Part shown: positions 8,114 to 17,754 of the stretch, piece after piece
Layout: each line of letters starts with the position of its first letter
Numbering within the stretch: the stretch's first letter is position 1
Source: Synechococcus sp. WH 7803
Lineage (GTDB): Bacteria; Cyanobacteriota; Cyanobacteriia; PCC-6307; Cyanobiaceae
Reading direction: 5' to 3'
NCBI GenBank assembly: GCA_000063505.1
Contig: CT971583.1
Span: forward strand, 62,001-126,000
Length of the DNA stretch: 64,000 nucleotides
Notes under the pieces: generated by a model
What the model was told of the DNA's origin: nothing
The model's input: only the letters and a program-made list of their open reading frames with translations
Database searches by the model: none
Program-made: the position numbers and the translations under genes

Positions 8114-8749
8114 ATGGATCTATCCGGCTTCATGCGCTATCTGGAAGCGCCCGGAGATGCCGCCGATAACGCCTCGATCAGTCGCTTTTTCCAGGAACTG
8201 GGTGCTCAGGCCCAGATGCTTGAGGTTGTGATGAGTGATCCTGAGGTGGCGTCCCTGGTCGCTGATCGGTACGCACCGCCCTCCTTCGAGATGGATCAAT
8301 TGCTGGCGATGCCGGAGGGGAGTCTCGGCCGCGTTTACGCCAGATTCGTGGATGGGCACCATTTCAACCCCCACTTCTTCCACAACGTGGAGGGCCAGAG
8401 CGATCTGGCCTACGTGCTGAACCGGTTACGCACCACGCACGACATCTGGCATGTGCTGCTCGGCTTCGATTCCAGCGAGGCCGGTGAGTGCGGGATGAAT
8501 GCCTTCACGTTTTCCCAGGCCTGCACCCCCACCACCTGCCTGCTGATGGCGGCCAAGATGATTCGCTCAATCCCGGAGGCGCCGGATGAAAGGCGCCGGC
8601 TCCTTCAGGCGATCGCTGATGGCATCAAGCTTGGCCTGCAGGCACCGCATTTTCTGGCCTGGCGCTGGGAGGAGCACTGGAGTGAGCCTCTCGAGGAGCT
8701 GCGCGGCAGGGTTGGGCTGAGCGCGCTGACTCCGGCGATGAAGGGCTGA
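8114..8749 (+). CDS. Coq4 family protein
   Basis: This 211-residue protein is a Coq4 homologue. The family motif HDxxH(x11)E is intact: His109, Asp110, His113 and Glu125 in HDIWHVLLGF and the following turn. Coq4 of ubiquinone-making organisms acts on the C1 position of the quinone head group. Cyanobacteria make plastoquinone rather than ubiquinone, so the substrate here is open. The gene starts 42 bases from the divergent MFS start, and its TGA stops one base before the converging clpP stop. It closes the accessory cassette between clpX and clpP. The metal-binding motif suggests an active enzyme. Confidence 0.88.
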   Translation: MDLSGFMRYLEAPGDAADNASISRFFQELGAQAQMLEVVMSDPEVASLVADRYAPPSFEMDQLLAMPEGSLGRVYARFVDGHHFNPHFFHNVEGQSDLAYVLNRLRTTHDIWHVLLGFDSSEAGECGMNAFTFSQACTPTTCLLMAAKMIRSIPEAPDERRRLLQAIADGIKLGLQAPHFLAWRWEEHWSEPLEELRGRVGLSALTPAMKG

Positions 8750-8750
8750 A

Positions 8751-9440
8751 TCAGCCCTCGCTCACGACGTCTGCGGCGCCGAAACTGTCGACCACGCGAT
8801 CGATCAGTCCGTAGTCGACGGCTTGCGCCGGCGACATGAAGTTGTCGCGATCCGTGTCTTCAGCGATTTTGTCGAGCGGTTGACCCGTGTGCTCAGCCAT
8901 CAGGCCATTGAGGGTTTCCTTGAGGAACAGGATTTCCTTGGCCTGGATTTCGATATCCACGGCCTGACCCTGGGCTCCTCCCATGGGCTGGTGAATCATG
9001 ATCCGGGCATTGGGCAACGCCAGGCGTTTGCCCTTGGTGCCGCCGGAGAGCAGGAAAGCGCCCATGGAGGCGGCCAGGCCGTAGCAGATGGTCACCACAT
9101 CGGGAGCCACCTGCTGCATGGTGTCGTAGATCGCCAGGCCAGCAGTCACCGACCCGCCCGGGGAGTTGATGTACACCTGAATGTCTTTTTCAGGATCCTC
9201 GGCTTCGAGGAAGAGCATCTGTGCCACCAGGGCATCAGCCACGGCATCATCGACGCCGGTGCCGAGGAAGATGATGCGCTCGCGCAACAGGCGTGAGTAG
9301 ATGTCGAAGGCCCGGTCTCCGCGGCCGGACTGCTCCACCACGGTGGGCAGCACACCAGGTGCTGCCTGGGGATGGACCGACATGGGCTGAATGCCCCGCC
9401 AGCGGTTCTGAATCGGATGGGGAGTACGGGCGTCGATCAC
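8751..9440 (-). CDS. clpP: ATP-dependent Clp protease proteolytic subunit ClpP
   Basis: ClpP is the tetradecameric serine peptidase of the Clp protease. The catalytic triad is visible as Ser125 (GLAASMGAF), His150 ([11 protein letters not shown]) and Asp199 (TDRDNFMS), counted from the GTG at 9440. The full frame gives 229 residues. An internal ATG at 9383 would give 210, closer to the usual 195-210, and either could be the true start. It lies 46 bases downstream of tig on the same strand, the common tig-clpP order. The expected next gene, clpX, is displaced by the cassette that begins with the abutting Coq4-like gene. Cyanobacteria carry several ClpP/ClpR paralogues; this one has all catalytic residues. 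Confidence 0.96.
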   Translation of the reverse strand: MIDARTPHPIQNRWRGIQPMSVHPQAAPGVLPTVVEQSGRGDRAFDIYSRLLRERIIFLGTGVDDAVADALVAQMLFLEAEDPEKDIQVYINSPGGSVTAGLAIYDTMQQVAPDVVTICYGLAASMGAFLLSGGTKGKRLALPNARIMIHQPMGGAQGQAVDIEIQAKEILFLKETLNGLMAEHTGQPLDKIAEDTDRDNFMSPAQAVDYGLIDRVVDSFGAADVVSEG

Positions 9441-9486
9441 GCGGCGACTGGCGGGCTGTTCTTGGCTTGCAATCTATGGGCGCCGA

Positions 9487-10932
9487 TCAGGATTCGGCGC
9501 TTTCACTCTCGGCTTTGGCCGTTTTGGCTTTGCTGGTTTTGGCTGTCTTGGCTTTGCTGGCATCCTTCTTGGCTGCTGCTGGCTTGCTGGCCTTGGCGGC
9601 GTCTGATTCGGCCTCCGGAGCCTTTTCGGTCACCGTGCTGTTCTCCTCCAGCCAGCCCAGCAGTTTCTCCTGCAGCAGATCGTCGAGCACGGCCTGACGC
9701 AGGCGTTCGGGGTCGATATCCCGTTCGCCGGAGAGCTGGCCCTTCACCTCCTTGAGCTTGGCGTTCAAATCGGCGTCATCCACGCTGAGCTTCTCGCTTT
9801 CAGCCAGGGCGGTGAGAGCGAGGCTGCGGCGCAGGCGTTCTTCGGCTTCAGGCCGGGATGACTCCATCAGATTGCGCACCAGTTCGGGGGTGAACAGGGA
9901 CTGCACATCCATGCCTTGCTGGGCGAACTGGCCAGCGGTCTGCTCCACCAGGTTGCGCACTTCCTGCTGAATCAGGCTTTCGGGCAGTTCCACCTCCAGC
10001 TGCTCCACCAGGGCCGCAAGCAGGGCGTCGTGCCGGTTGCTGCGGGAGCGGCGTTCGGCGTCATCTTTCAGGCGCTGCTCCAGGTCGCTGCGCAACTCAG
10101 CCAGGGTCTCCTGTTCGCTGGCCTGCTTGGCAAAGGCGTCGTCCAGTTCCGGCAGTTCGCGGGTCTTGAGGTCCTTGAGCTCGATGGCGAAGCTGGCCTT
10201 GCGGCCGCGGGCATCCTCCTTGGGGTAGTCCTCGGGGAAGGTGCAGTCCACGGTTTTGCTGTCGCCCACGGCCATGCCCACCACGCCTTCCACGAAGCCA
10301 GGGATCATGCGGCCGTGCTCGAGATCCACATCCATGGAGTCGGCACTGCCGCCTTCGATCTCGCTGCCGTCATCGCTGTAGGTGCCCTTGAAGCCCACCA
10401 CGGCGATGTCACCTTGTTCAGCCTTGCGCCCTTCCACAGGCACCACCGTGGCCAGCTGCCGGCGGGACTGCTCCAGCATCTCGTCCACCTTGGCGGCGTC
10501 GAAGGCCACGGTTTCCGCTTCCGCCTTCAGCCCCTTGGTGCTCTTGAGCGTCGGGGATGGCGCTACATCGGTTTCCATCGTCACGGTGAGGGCCTCACCG
10601 GGTTTGAAGGTGTCGAGGAGCTCTTCGAAACTTCCGCTCAGTTCCGGTTGCCCGAGGGCTTCAATCGTTTCCTGGGCCAGAGCATCACGCCAGACGCTTT
10701 CCACCAGCGATTCCAGAGCGGTGGCCCGGATGCGCAGGGCGCCGAGCTGCTGCACCAGCACCGTGCGGGGCACTTTTCCCTTGCGGAAGCCGGGCAGGTT
10801 CACGCTGCGGCTGAGGCGAGTGATCGCCTCCTCGTAGCTGGCCTGACTCCGCTCCGCTGGAACGGCCACCTCAACGGCCAGGCGGCTGCCGGGGCGGGAG
10901 GTGGTGGTGACCTTCAGGCTGGCGGCACTCAT
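9487..10932 (-). CDS. tig: Trigger factor, ribosome-associated chaperone and peptidyl-prolyl isomerase
   Basis: Trigger factor binds the ribosome exit tunnel and shields nascent chains. The protein is 481 residues. The ribosome-docking signature GFRKGKVPR sits near residues 49-57. An FKBP-type PPIase domain spans about 170-255, and a helical C-terminal chaperone domain follows. The last 40 or so residues form an Ala/Lys/Ser tail with repeated AKT/SKAK units and an acidic end, not part of the usual fold. It is first in the tig-clpP pair, diverges from asd with a 165-base gap, and presumably drives clpP from its own promoter there. Confidence 0.95.
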   Translation of the reverse strand: MSAASLKVTTTSRPGSRLAVEVAVPAERSQASYEEAITRLSRSVNLPGFRKGKVPRTVLVQQLGALRIRATALESLVESVWRDALAQETIEALGQPELSGSFEELLDTFKPGEALTVTMETDVAPSPTLKSTKGLKAEAETVAFDAAKVDEMLEQSRRQLATVVPVEGRKAEQGDIAVVGFKGTYSDDGSEIEGGSADSMDVDLEHGRMIPGFVEGVVGMAVGDSKTVDCTFPEDYPKEDARGRKASFAIELKDLKTRELPELDDAFAKQASEQETLAELRSDLEQRLKDDAERRSRSNRHDALLAALVEQLEVELPESLIQQEVRNLVEQTAGQFAQQGMDVQSLFTPELVRNLMESSRPEAEERLRRSLALTALAESEKLSVDDADLNAKLKEVKGQLSGERDIDPERLRQAVLDDLLQEKLLGWLEENSTVTEKAPEAESDAAKASKPAAAKKDASKAKTAKTSKAKTAKAESESAES

Positions 10933-11097
10933 TGGCGGGTCGCAGGTACAAGCAGCCCAATACCTTAATTAAGTGCCCGACCGTGCTCTGCCGCGTAAGC
11001 TGACGGAACGATCAGCAATAGCTGCAGACCCGCGTCTCGCGGTGCTGAATCCTCCAGCGCAGACCCGCTGGCTTTCATTGTTTCGAGTCGCGTCCGC

Positions 11098-12126
11098 TTG
11101 TCCACTGCTGCCTCACTGCCGAATCGACCACTCACGGTGGCCATCCTTGGTGCGAGCGGTGCTGTGGGGCAAGAACTGCTGCAACTGCTGCAGGAGCGCC
11201 ATTTCCCCGTGAAGGAGCTGCGCCTGTTGGCGTCGGCCCGTTCTGCTGGAACCCGGTGTTCCTGGAATGGCCAGGACCTGACGGTGCAGGAGGTGAGCGA
11301 GTCGGCGTTCGCGGGTGTGGATCTGGTGCTGGCTTCCGCCGGCGGCTCGGTGTCGCGGCAGTGGCGCGAAGCGATCGTGGCTGCTGGAGCGGTGATGGTG
11401 GACAACTCCAGTGCCTTCCGCATGGATGACGACGTCCCCCTGGTGGTGCCGGAAGTGAACCCGGAAGCGGCGATTCAGCATCGCGGTGTGATCGCCAATC
11501 CCAACTGCACCACGATCCTGCTCACGTTGGCCCTGGCGCCCTTGGCGACACGACGGGCGCTGCGCCGGGTGGTGGTGAGCACCTATCAGTCGGCCAGTGG
11601 TGCGGGGGCTCAGGCCATGGAAGAACTGAAAACCCACTCTCACGAAGTGCTCGCCGGGATGACACCGACCCCTGCGGTGCTTCCCCATTCCCTGGCTTTC
11701 AACCTGTTTCTTCACAATTCGCCGCTGCAGGCGAACCGCTATTGCGAGGAGGAGATGAAGATGGTGAACGAAACCCGCAAGATCATGGGACTCCCGGATC
11801 TGCGCTTTACGGCCACGTGCGTGCGCGTGCCGGTGCTGCGGGCCCATTCGGAAGCCGTGAATGTGGAGTTCGATGCCCCTCTCCCCGTTGCGGAGGCGCG
11901 CGAGCTGCTGGCTGCAGCTCCGGGGGTGCAGCTGATGGACGACCCCGCTTCCAGCCGTTTTCCGATGCCCACGGATGTGGCCGGCCGCGACCCTGTGATG
12001 GTGGGCCGCGTGCGCGAAGACATCAGTGAGCCCAAGGCTCTCGAGTTTTGGCTGTGTGGTGATCAAATCCGCAAGGGGGCTGCTCTCAACGCCATCCAGA
12101 TCGCCGAACTGCTGCTTCCTGCCTGA
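11098..12126 (+). CDS. asd: Aspartate-semialdehyde dehydrogenase
   Basis: This enzyme reduces aspartyl phosphate to aspartate semialdehyde, the branch point to lysine, diaminopimelate, threonine and methionine. It is 342 residues when started at TTG 11098. The NADP-binding loop GASGAVG is at 18-24 and the catalytic Cys137 is in GVIANPNCTTI. The TTG start is inferred from homology to the usual N-terminus, because no ATG or GTG is better placed; no strong Shine-Dalgarno is visible. dapA begins 6 bases after its stop, so the two consecutive lysine-pathway steps are co-transcribed. The preceding enzyme, aspartate kinase, is encoded separately at 20767-22569. Confidence 0.95.
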   Translation: MSTAASLPNRPLTVAILGASGAVGQELLQLLQERHFPVKELRLLASARSAGTRCSWNGQDLTVQEVSESAFAGVDLVLASAGGSVSRQWREAIVAAGAVMVDNSSAFRMDDDVPLVVPEVNPEAAIQHRGVIANPNCTTILLTLALAPLATRRALRRVVVSTYQSASGAGAQAMEELKTHSHEVLAGMTPTPAVLPHSLAFNLFLHNSPLQANRYCEEEMKMVNETRKIMGLPDLRFTATCVRVPVLRAHSEAVNVEFDAPLPVAEARELLAAAPGVQLMDDPASSRFPMPTDVAGRDPVMVGRVREDISEPKALEFWLCGDQIRKGAALNAIQIAELLLPA

Positions 12127-12132
12127 ATCGTT

Positions 12133-13041
12133 ATGAGCCCTGCTGCAGAACTGTCCCCCACCCCCTTTGGCCGTTTGCTCACGGCCATGGTCACCCCCTT
12201 CGATGCGGAGGGTGCCGTGGATCTCGCCCTGGCCGGTCGTCTGGCCCGCCATCTGGTGGATGAGGGATCCGATGGTTTGGTGGTGTGCGGCACCACCGGT
12301 GAGTCTCCCACCCTCAGCTGGGATGAACAGTCCCAGCTGCTGGAAGCCGTGCGTCAAGCCGTTGGCCCCGGGGTGCCGGTGCTCGCCGGTACGGGAAGCA
12401 ACTGCACCCAGGAAGCGGTGAAGGCCACCCGTGAAGCTGCAGCAGCGGGTGCCGATGGTGCTCTGGTCGTGACTCCTTACTACAACAAGCCTCCCCAGGA
12501 GGGTTTGGAGGCGCATTTCCGCGCCATCGCCGAAGCGGCACCAGAGCTACCGCTGATGCTCTACAACATTCCTGGCCGAACGGGGTGCTCCATGGAGCCC
12601 GCCACCGTGGCGCGCCTAATGGACTGCAGCAACATCGTCAGTTTCAAGGCCGCCAGCGGGACCACCGAGGAAGTCACGGCTCTGCGTTTGGCCTGTGGAG
12701 CCAAGCTGGCGATCTACAGCGGTGACGATGGCCTGGTGTTGCCCATGTTGTCGGTGGGCGCCGTGGGTGTGGTGAGTGTGGCCAGTCATCTGGTGGGCCG
12801 CCGGATGCGCGCCATGGTGGAGGCTTATCTCAGCGGGCAGCCTGCTGTGGCGCTCGGCCATCACGAACAACTGATCCCTTTGTTCAAGGCCCTGTTCGCC
12901 ACCACCAATCCCATTCCAGTGAAAGCGGCGCTCGAGCTGAGCGGCTGGCCGGTGGGCTCTCCCCGTTCTCCCCTTCTTCCCTTGGATCCCGCGATGCGCG
13001 CTGCCCTTTCCGACACCCTCGCTGCCCTGCGTCCAACCTGA
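12133..13041 (+). CDS. dapA: 4-hydroxy-tetrahydrodipicolinate synthase
   Basis: DapA condenses pyruvate with aspartate semialdehyde, the first committed step to diaminopimelate and lysine. The 302-residue length is standard. Landmarks are GTTGE at 53-57, Tyr144 in LYNIPGRTG and the Schiff-base Lys172 in VSFKAASG. It sits 6 bases behind asd, so substrate and consumer are made from one message. RNase J follows on the same strand after 66 bases, an arrangement that may also put it in this transcript. Identity is certain. Confidence 0.97.
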   Translation: MSPAAELSPTPFGRLLTAMVTPFDAEGAVDLALAGRLARHLVDEGSDGLVVCGTTGESPTLSWDEQSQLLEAVRQAVGPGVPVLAGTGSNCTQEAVKATREAAAAGADGALVVTPYYNKPPQEGLEAHFRAIAEAAPELPLMLYNIPGRTGCSMEPATVARLMDCSNIVSFKAASGTTEEVTALRLACGAKLAIYSGDDGLVLPMLSVGAVGVVSVASHLVGRRMRAMVEAYLSGQPAVALGHHEQLIPLFKALFATTNPIPVKAALELSGWPVGSPRSPLLPLDPAMRAALSDTLAALRPT

Positions 13042-13107
13042 CGCCACGGCTGCTGACAGCGCTGCATGCGCCATCTCCATTGATTTTCTTACCTCTGAAC
13101 TGACGTC

Positions 13108-15150
13108 ATGACCGCCTCCACGACTGCCAATACGAAGCAACCCTGCCTTCGCGTGATTCCGCTTGGGGGTCTGCATGAGATCGGCAAGAACACCTGCGTG
13201 TTCGAGTACGGCGATGACCTGATGCTGGTGGATGCCGGCCTCGCTTTCCCCAGCGACGGCATGCACGGCGTGAACGTGGTGCTGCCGGACACAAGCTTTC
13301 TGCGCGAGAACCAGAAGCGCATCCGCGGCATGATCGTGACCCACGGTCACGAAGACCACATCGGTGGCATCGCGCACCACCTCAAGCACTTCAACATCCC
13401 GGTGATCTACGGCCCGCGCCTGGCGCTGTCGATGCTCACCGGAAAAATGGACGAGGCGGGGGTCACCGACCGCACCACCCTGCAGACCGTGGGCCCGCGC
13501 GATGTGGTGAAAGTGGGCCAGCACTTCTCCGTGGAGTTCATCCGCAACACCCACTCCATGGCCGACAGCTTCTCGCTGGCGATCAGCACCCCGGTGGGCA
13601 CGATCATCTTTACGGGTGACTTCAAGTTCGATCACACCCCGGTGGATGGCGAGCACTTCGACCTGGCACGCCTGGCCCATCACGGTGATCAGGGGGTGCT
13701 CTGTTTGTTCAGCGATTCCACCAATGCGGAAGTTCCCGGCTTCTGCCCTCCGGAACGCTCCGTGTTCGCCAACCTCGATCGCCACATGGCTGATGCCGAG
13801 GGCCGGGTGATCGTGACCACCTTCGCCAGTTCGATTCACCGGGTGTCGATGATTCTTGAGCTCGCGCTCAAGAATGGCCGCAAGGTGGGTCTGCTCGGCC
13901 GCTCGATGCTGAATGTGATCGCCAAGGCCCGCGAGCTGGGCTACATGCGGGCCCCCGATGAGCTGTTCGTGCCGATCAAGCAGATCAACGATGTGCCCGA
14001 CCGGGAAACCCTGCTGCTGATGACCGGCAGCCAGGGTGAGCCTCTCGCTGCCCTCAGCCGGATTTCCCGCGGTGATCACCCCCAGGTGAAGGTGAAGAGC
14101 TCCGACACGATCATTTTCTCGGCCAGCCCCATCCCCGGAAACACGATCTCGGTGGTGAACACCATCGACCGCTTGATGATGCTGGGCGCCAAGGTGGTGT
14201 ACGGCAAAGGCGAGGGCATTCACGTGTCCGGCCACGGCTTCCAGGAAGACCAGAAGCTGATGCTGGCGCTCACCCGTCCCAAGTTCTTCGTGCCGGTGCA
14301 CGGGGAGCACCGCATGCTGGTGCGCCATGCCCGCACCGGGCACTCCATGGGTGTGCCGGAAGACAACACCTTGATCATCGACAACGGCGATGTGGTGGAA
14401 CTCACCGCCGACTCCCTGCGCAAGGGCGATCCGGTGAAGGCCGGCATCGAGCTCCTCGACCAGTCGCGCAATGGCATCGTCGATGCCCGGGTGCTCAAGG
14501 AGCGTCAGCAGCTCGCTGAGGACGGCATTGTCACGATCCTGGCGGCGATCAGCACCGATGGGGCGATGGTGGCGCCCCCCCGGGTGAATCTGCGCGGTGT
14601 GGTGACCACCGCCGATGCCCGCAAGATGTCGCTGTGGACCGAGCGTGAAATCAACTGGGTGCTGGAGAACCGCTGGAAGCAGCTCACCCGCAACACCGGC
14701 GGCAAGGCGCCTGAGGTGGATTGGATGGGCGTGCAGCGTGAAGTGGAGGTGGGTCTCAGCCGCCGAATGCGCCGCGAACTGCAGGTGGAGCCCCTGATTC
14801 TTTGTCTGGTGCAGCCGGCACCGGCTGGCACTCCGGTGTACAAGGGTCGGGCCGATGCTGAGCCCGACAACCGTCCGGCTCCCCGCGGCCGCGGCGGTCG
14901 CCACGGTGGCCATGGTGGTGGCCGCAATGGTGGTGGTGGCGGTGGTGGCCGCTACCGCGATGCCGCCCCCAACCGGGTGGCCAAGCCCGCTGCTGCCTCC
15001 CCGGCACCTGCATCCGCACCTGCTGCTGCTGCTCCCGCGCCCGCTCCTGCGCCAACGCCAGCAGCTGCAGCAGCGGCCCCTTCGGCCCCTGCCGTTGATC
15101 AGGAGATGCCCGCTGGCCGCACCCGCCGCCGCCGTTCTGCCGCGGCCTGA
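13108..15150 (+). CDS. rnj: Ribonuclease J with a long Gly/Arg and Ala/Pro-rich tail
   Basis: RNase J is a metallo-beta-lactamase/beta-CASP nuclease with endo- and 5'-exonuclease activity in RNA turnover. The zinc-binding HGHEDH motif is at residues 79-84. The RNase J core ends near residue 575. The last hundred or so residues form a disordered tail: an RGG-like basic, glycine-rich stretch (about 590-615), then a long Ala/Pro run, and finally a basic end, RTRRRRSAAA. Many RNase J proteins end near 555 residues; this one has 680. The tail may contact RNA or a partner such as RNase E, but that is inference. The ATG at 13108 is used. Confidence 0.95.
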   Translation: MTASTTANTKQPCLRVIPLGGLHEIGKNTCVFEYGDDLMLVDAGLAFPSDGMHGVNVVLPDTSFLRENQKRIRGMIVTHGHEDHIGGIAHHLKHFNIPVIYGPRLALSMLTGKMDEAGVTDRTTLQTVGPRDVVKVGQHFSVEFIRNTHSMADSFSLAISTPVGTIIFTGDFKFDHTPVDGEHFDLARLAHHGDQGVLCLFSDSTNAEVPGFCPPERSVFANLDRHMADAEGRVIVTTFASSIHRVSMILELALKNGRKVGLLGRSMLNVIAKARELGYMRAPDELFVPIKQINDVPDRETLLLMTGSQGEPLAALSRISRGDHPQVKVKSSDTIIFSASPIPGNTISVVNTIDRLMMLGAKVVYGKGEGIHVSGHGFQEDQKLMLALTRPKFFVPVHGEHRMLVRHARTGHSMGVPEDNTLIIDNGDVVELTADSLRKGDPVKAGIELLDQSRNGIVDARVLKERQQLAEDGIVTILAAISTDGAMVAPPRVNLRGVVTTADARKMSLWTEREINWVLENRWKQLTRNTGGKAPEVDWMGVQREVEVGLSRRMRRELQVEPLILCLVQPAPAGTPVYKGRADAEPDNRPAPRGRGGRHGGHGGGRNGGGGGGGRYRDAAPNRVAKPAAASPAPASAPAAAAPAPAPAPTPAAAAAAPSAPAVDQEMPAGRTRRRRSAAA

Positions 15151-15152
15151 TC

Positions 15153-15818
15153 TCAGAGATCCACGCGCAGGCGTCCGGCTTTCAGCTTCTGCAGCAGCCC
15201 CTCCGCTACGGGGGGGCTGCTGTTGGCTTCTGGAACGTTGGGCTCTGGAGCTTCAGCTAACGGTTCTTCAGCGATTGCCTCGTCCTGGATGGTTGCCGGG
15301 TCTGGCAGTGGGTCTTGCTCAACCACAGGCTCTGGCTGGGTGACCGGTTCTGGAGTGAGGTCGAGCCAGGGTGTGGCCGTGGTCTGTGCCTGCGGGATCG
15401 CTGCCTGCGTTGCCTCCGATGAAGAAGCGGCCAGAAACGGGTCGCTGATCAACGAGGCCTGAGTTGGTGCTGGCTCCGGCTGCGCTGTTGGATCGGTTGT
15501 TGCCGTGGTCTGTTCAGCCAGGCGCTCCAGTCCCTGTTCCGCCAGCTGCCGCAGCGTGTCGGGCGGATGGCTGCTGAGCACCAGGCTGTAGAGGCCATGG
15601 GCCTGATCCGGTTGCTGCAGGCCATAGAGATGGATGTGGCCTGCAAGCAGGGCCACGAAGGCCTGCCAGGCCAGCGCTGCATGGCGTTCCTCTGTGGCGT
15701 CCGGCAGCGGATCCAGCTCGGCCAGCAGGGCACTGGTGATGGCCTGGGCCGTTTGAAAATCACCGGCTCCGTAGGCCTGCTCGGCCGCCACATAACGCGT
15801 CTGAAAGTCGCCGTCCAC
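15153..15818 (-). CDS. Conserved hypothetical protein with a TPR-like helical region
   Basis: This 221-residue protein is read from GTG 15818, which lies 5 bases after the tilS stop and has AGGGG about 9 bases upstream. An ATG at 15860 would overlap tilS by 37 bases and is less likely. Residues up to about 115 are helical and alanine-rich (YVAAEQAYGAGDFQTAQ and similar), resembling tetratricopeptide repeats. The second half is Pro/Glu/Ala/Thr-rich and looks unstructured. The final GLLQKLKAGRLRVDL is basic. No enzyme motif is visible. It is the gene after tilS on the minus strand, with 2 bases between its stop and that of RNase J. Function is unknown. Confidence 0.7.
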   Translation of the reverse strand: MDGDFQTRYVAAEQAYGAGDFQTAQAITSALLAELDPLPDATEERHAALAWQAFVALLAGHIHLYGLQQPDQAHGLYSLVLSSHPPDTLRQLAEQGLERLAEQTTATTDPTAQPEPAPTQASLISDPFLAASSSEATQAAIPQAQTTATPWLDLTPEPVTQPEPVVEQDPLPDPATIQDEAIAEEPLAEAPEPNVPEANSSPPVAEGLLQKLKAGRLRVDL

Positions 15819-15823
15819 GCTGT

Positions 15824-16840
15824 TCAGCCCCTGTGGTCTAGTTGTACCCAGTTCCGGCACCAGTGGAAGCGCTGGCCTCCGGCCAGGTGGCGTTCCCCAG
15901 GTGGTTGCTGGGGGCCGATGGCACGGCTGAGCTCCTCCAGCTGGCGGGCGTTCAGGGGCTGGACACCCTGCTGCTGCAGCCAGCGTTGCAGCAGCAGGCG
16001 TCTGGGATCAGCAGCGAGAGCCTGCAAAGGAGGCCGTTGTAGCCCGTTGCCGGCGCTCTGGAGGCCCCGCAGGCTCAGATCCACCAGCGCGTTTTGGCTG
16101 TCGTGCACCTGGGAGATGCGTTCGCTGAGCCAGGCCATGCGCCGGCTGCAACCGGCATGGAGAGACTCGAGCACGGGCAGCACCTCCTGGCGGATGCGGT
16201 TGCGTTCGATGCGTAGATCGCTGTTGCTGGGGTCGTGCCAGACCGGCAGGTGCAGGTCTTGGCAGATCGCCGCTGTTTCATCGCGGGTGAAATCGAGCAG
16301 GGGCCGCACCAGCCGGGGGCCATGGCTGCTGTTCGCCTGCAACGGCCGGCTCTGACGCAGGCTGCCCAGGCCTGCCAGATCCGTGCCGCGGCTCAGTTGC
16401 ATCAGCAGGGTTTCGGCCCGGTCGCTGGCGGTGTGAGCGGTGAGCACCGTGCAGGCGCCCGCTGCGCCGGCTTCGTTCAGTTGCTGGGCGGTTTGGCTGA
16501 GTTCGCTGTAACGCCAGGCGCGTGCTGCGGCTTCACTGCCGGTGATTGCAGCCGTGCTGCGGCTCACCCTTAGTGGCAAAGCTTGCTGGTCACACCACTG
16601 GGCCAGGGCATCAGCAACGGCGGCTGAGCCGGGATGCCAGCCGTGGTCGCCATGCCAGAGCTGCAGGGTCCAGTGGTGGTGCTTTTGCAGATCGCGCAGC
16701 AGCCCCAGCAGGGCCATGGAGTCTTGCCCGCCCGACAGCGCCAGCAGCAGGGTGGTGCCCTGGGGCAACAGGGTGGGGGTCTGCAGCAGCTGGCGATGCA
16801 GCCGGTCGTGCCAGTGCAGCCAGGGCTCGCTGGCGGTCAT
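15824..16840 (-). CDS. tilS: tRNA(Ile)-lysidine synthase
   Basis: TilS converts the wobble cytidine of the AUA-reading isoleucine tRNA to lysidine, an essential change of decoding. The ATP-pyrophosphatase loop SGGQDS lies near residue 35 when the start is ATG 16840, giving 338 residues. A longer start at 16876 adds 12 residues and is less likely. The N-type ATPase domain is followed by the shorter C-terminal region seen in cyanobacterial forms. It diverges from ycf23 with a 75-base gap that must contain both promoters. The downstream hypothetical gene begins 5 bases after its stop. Confidence 0.93.
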   Translation of the reverse strand: MTASEPWLHWHDRLHRQLLQTPTLLPQGTTLLLALSGGQDSMALLGLLRDLQKHHHWTLQLWHGDHGWHPGSAAVADALAQWCDQQALPLRVSRSTAAITGSEAAARAWRYSELSQTAQQLNEAGAAGACTVLTAHTASDRAETLLMQLSRGTDLAGLGSLRQSRPLQANSSHGPRLVRPLLDFTRDETAAICQDLHLPVWHDPSNSDLRIERNRIRQEVLPVLESLHAGCSRRMAWLSERISQVHDSQNALVDLSLRGLQSAGNGLQRPPLQALAADPRRLLLQRWLQQQGVQPLNARQLEELSRAIGPQQPPGERHLAGGQRFHWCRNWVQLDHRG

Positions 16841-16915
16841 CGGGCGGGTGGAGTGGCCCCCTGATCCTGCCCGCACACGCGGTGGGAGAATGCTTGGATC
16901 TGATCATTCAGCTGG

Positions 16916-17692
16916 ATGACCCGCCTTTCACTGCTGCCTGCCGCTCTTCGCCGCAGCCTGGACCAGCGGTCCACGCTCAAGGTGATCGCTGGCCTGATGA
17001 ACTTCGATGCGGCCTCAGTGGCCCGCGTGTCCCGTGCCGCGGGGCAGGGCGGCGCCGATCTGATCGATGTGGCCTGTGACCCGGAGCTGGTGGCGCTGGC
17101 GTTGGAGGTGTCCGGTGGGGTGCCGGTGTGTGTGTCGTCGGTGGAGCCCGAGCAGTTCCCGGCTGCGGTGGCGGCTGGTGCGGCGATGGTGGAGATCGGC
17201 AATTACGACGCCTTCTATCCCCAGGGCCGGATCTTCGGTGCCGCGGAGGTGCTGGAGCTCACCCGCCGCACCCGCGCCCTGCTTCCCGAGGTGGTGATGA
17301 GCGTGACGGTGCCCCACACCCTGCCGATGGACCAGCAGGAGCAGCTGGCGGTGGATCTGGTGGCCGCTGGCGCTGATCTGATCCAAACCGAAGGTGGCAC
17401 CAGTGCCAAGCCCTTCAGTGCCGGCAGCCTCGGCTTGATCGAGAAGGCCGCCCCCACCCTGGCTGCTGCCCACAGCATCAGCGCCGCCCTGCGCCAGGCC
17501 GGTCTCAATGCGCCGGTGCTCTGCGCTTCCGGCCTGTCGGCCGTCACCCTGCCCATGGCCATCGCCGCCGGTGCCACCGGCGTGGGTGTGGGCTCAGCGG
17601 TGAACCGACTCAGCGACCCGCTGGCGATGGTGGCCGTGGTGCGCAGCCTGCGTGAAGCGCTCACAGCCAGCAGCGCAACCAGCCGCGTGTGA
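16916..17692 (+). CDS. ycf23: DUF561 / Ycf23 family protein
   Basis: This 258-residue TIM-barrel-like protein is found in cyanobacteria and in some algal plastids as Ycf23. Telling segments are LKVIAGLMNFD near the N-terminus, then GGADLIDVACDPEL, AMVEIGNYDAFYPQGRIF, DLIQTEGG and a C-terminal GATGVGVGSAVN phosphate-binding-like loop. The biochemical function is unknown; the fold suggests a nucleotide- or phosphate-binding enzyme. It diverges from tilS, and a small membrane protein gene follows after 62 bases. The family assignment is confident. Confidence 0.88.
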   Translation: MTRLSLLPAALRRSLDQRSTLKVIAGLMNFDAASVARVSRAAGQGGADLIDVACDPELVALALEVSGGVPVCVSSVEPEQFPAAVAAGAAMVEIGNYDAFYPQGRIFGAAEVLELTRRTRALLPEVVMSVTVPHTLPMDQQEQLAVDLVAAGADLIQTEGGTSAKPFSAGSLGLIEKAAPTLAAAHSISAALRQAGLNAPVLCASGLSAVTLPMAIAAGATGVGVGSAVNRLSDPLAMVAVVRSLREALTASSATSRV

Positions 17693-17754
17693 TCGCTGCC
17701 CTTGGCAGCCCGGGCGAGGATTTCTAGGCTGAAACTCTGATCAATCCATTGGCT

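Noticed and set aside
12616-14913. A 765-residue frame opposite RNase J and dapA
   Set aside because: It is the antisense of well-identified genes; high-GC codon use opens such frames.
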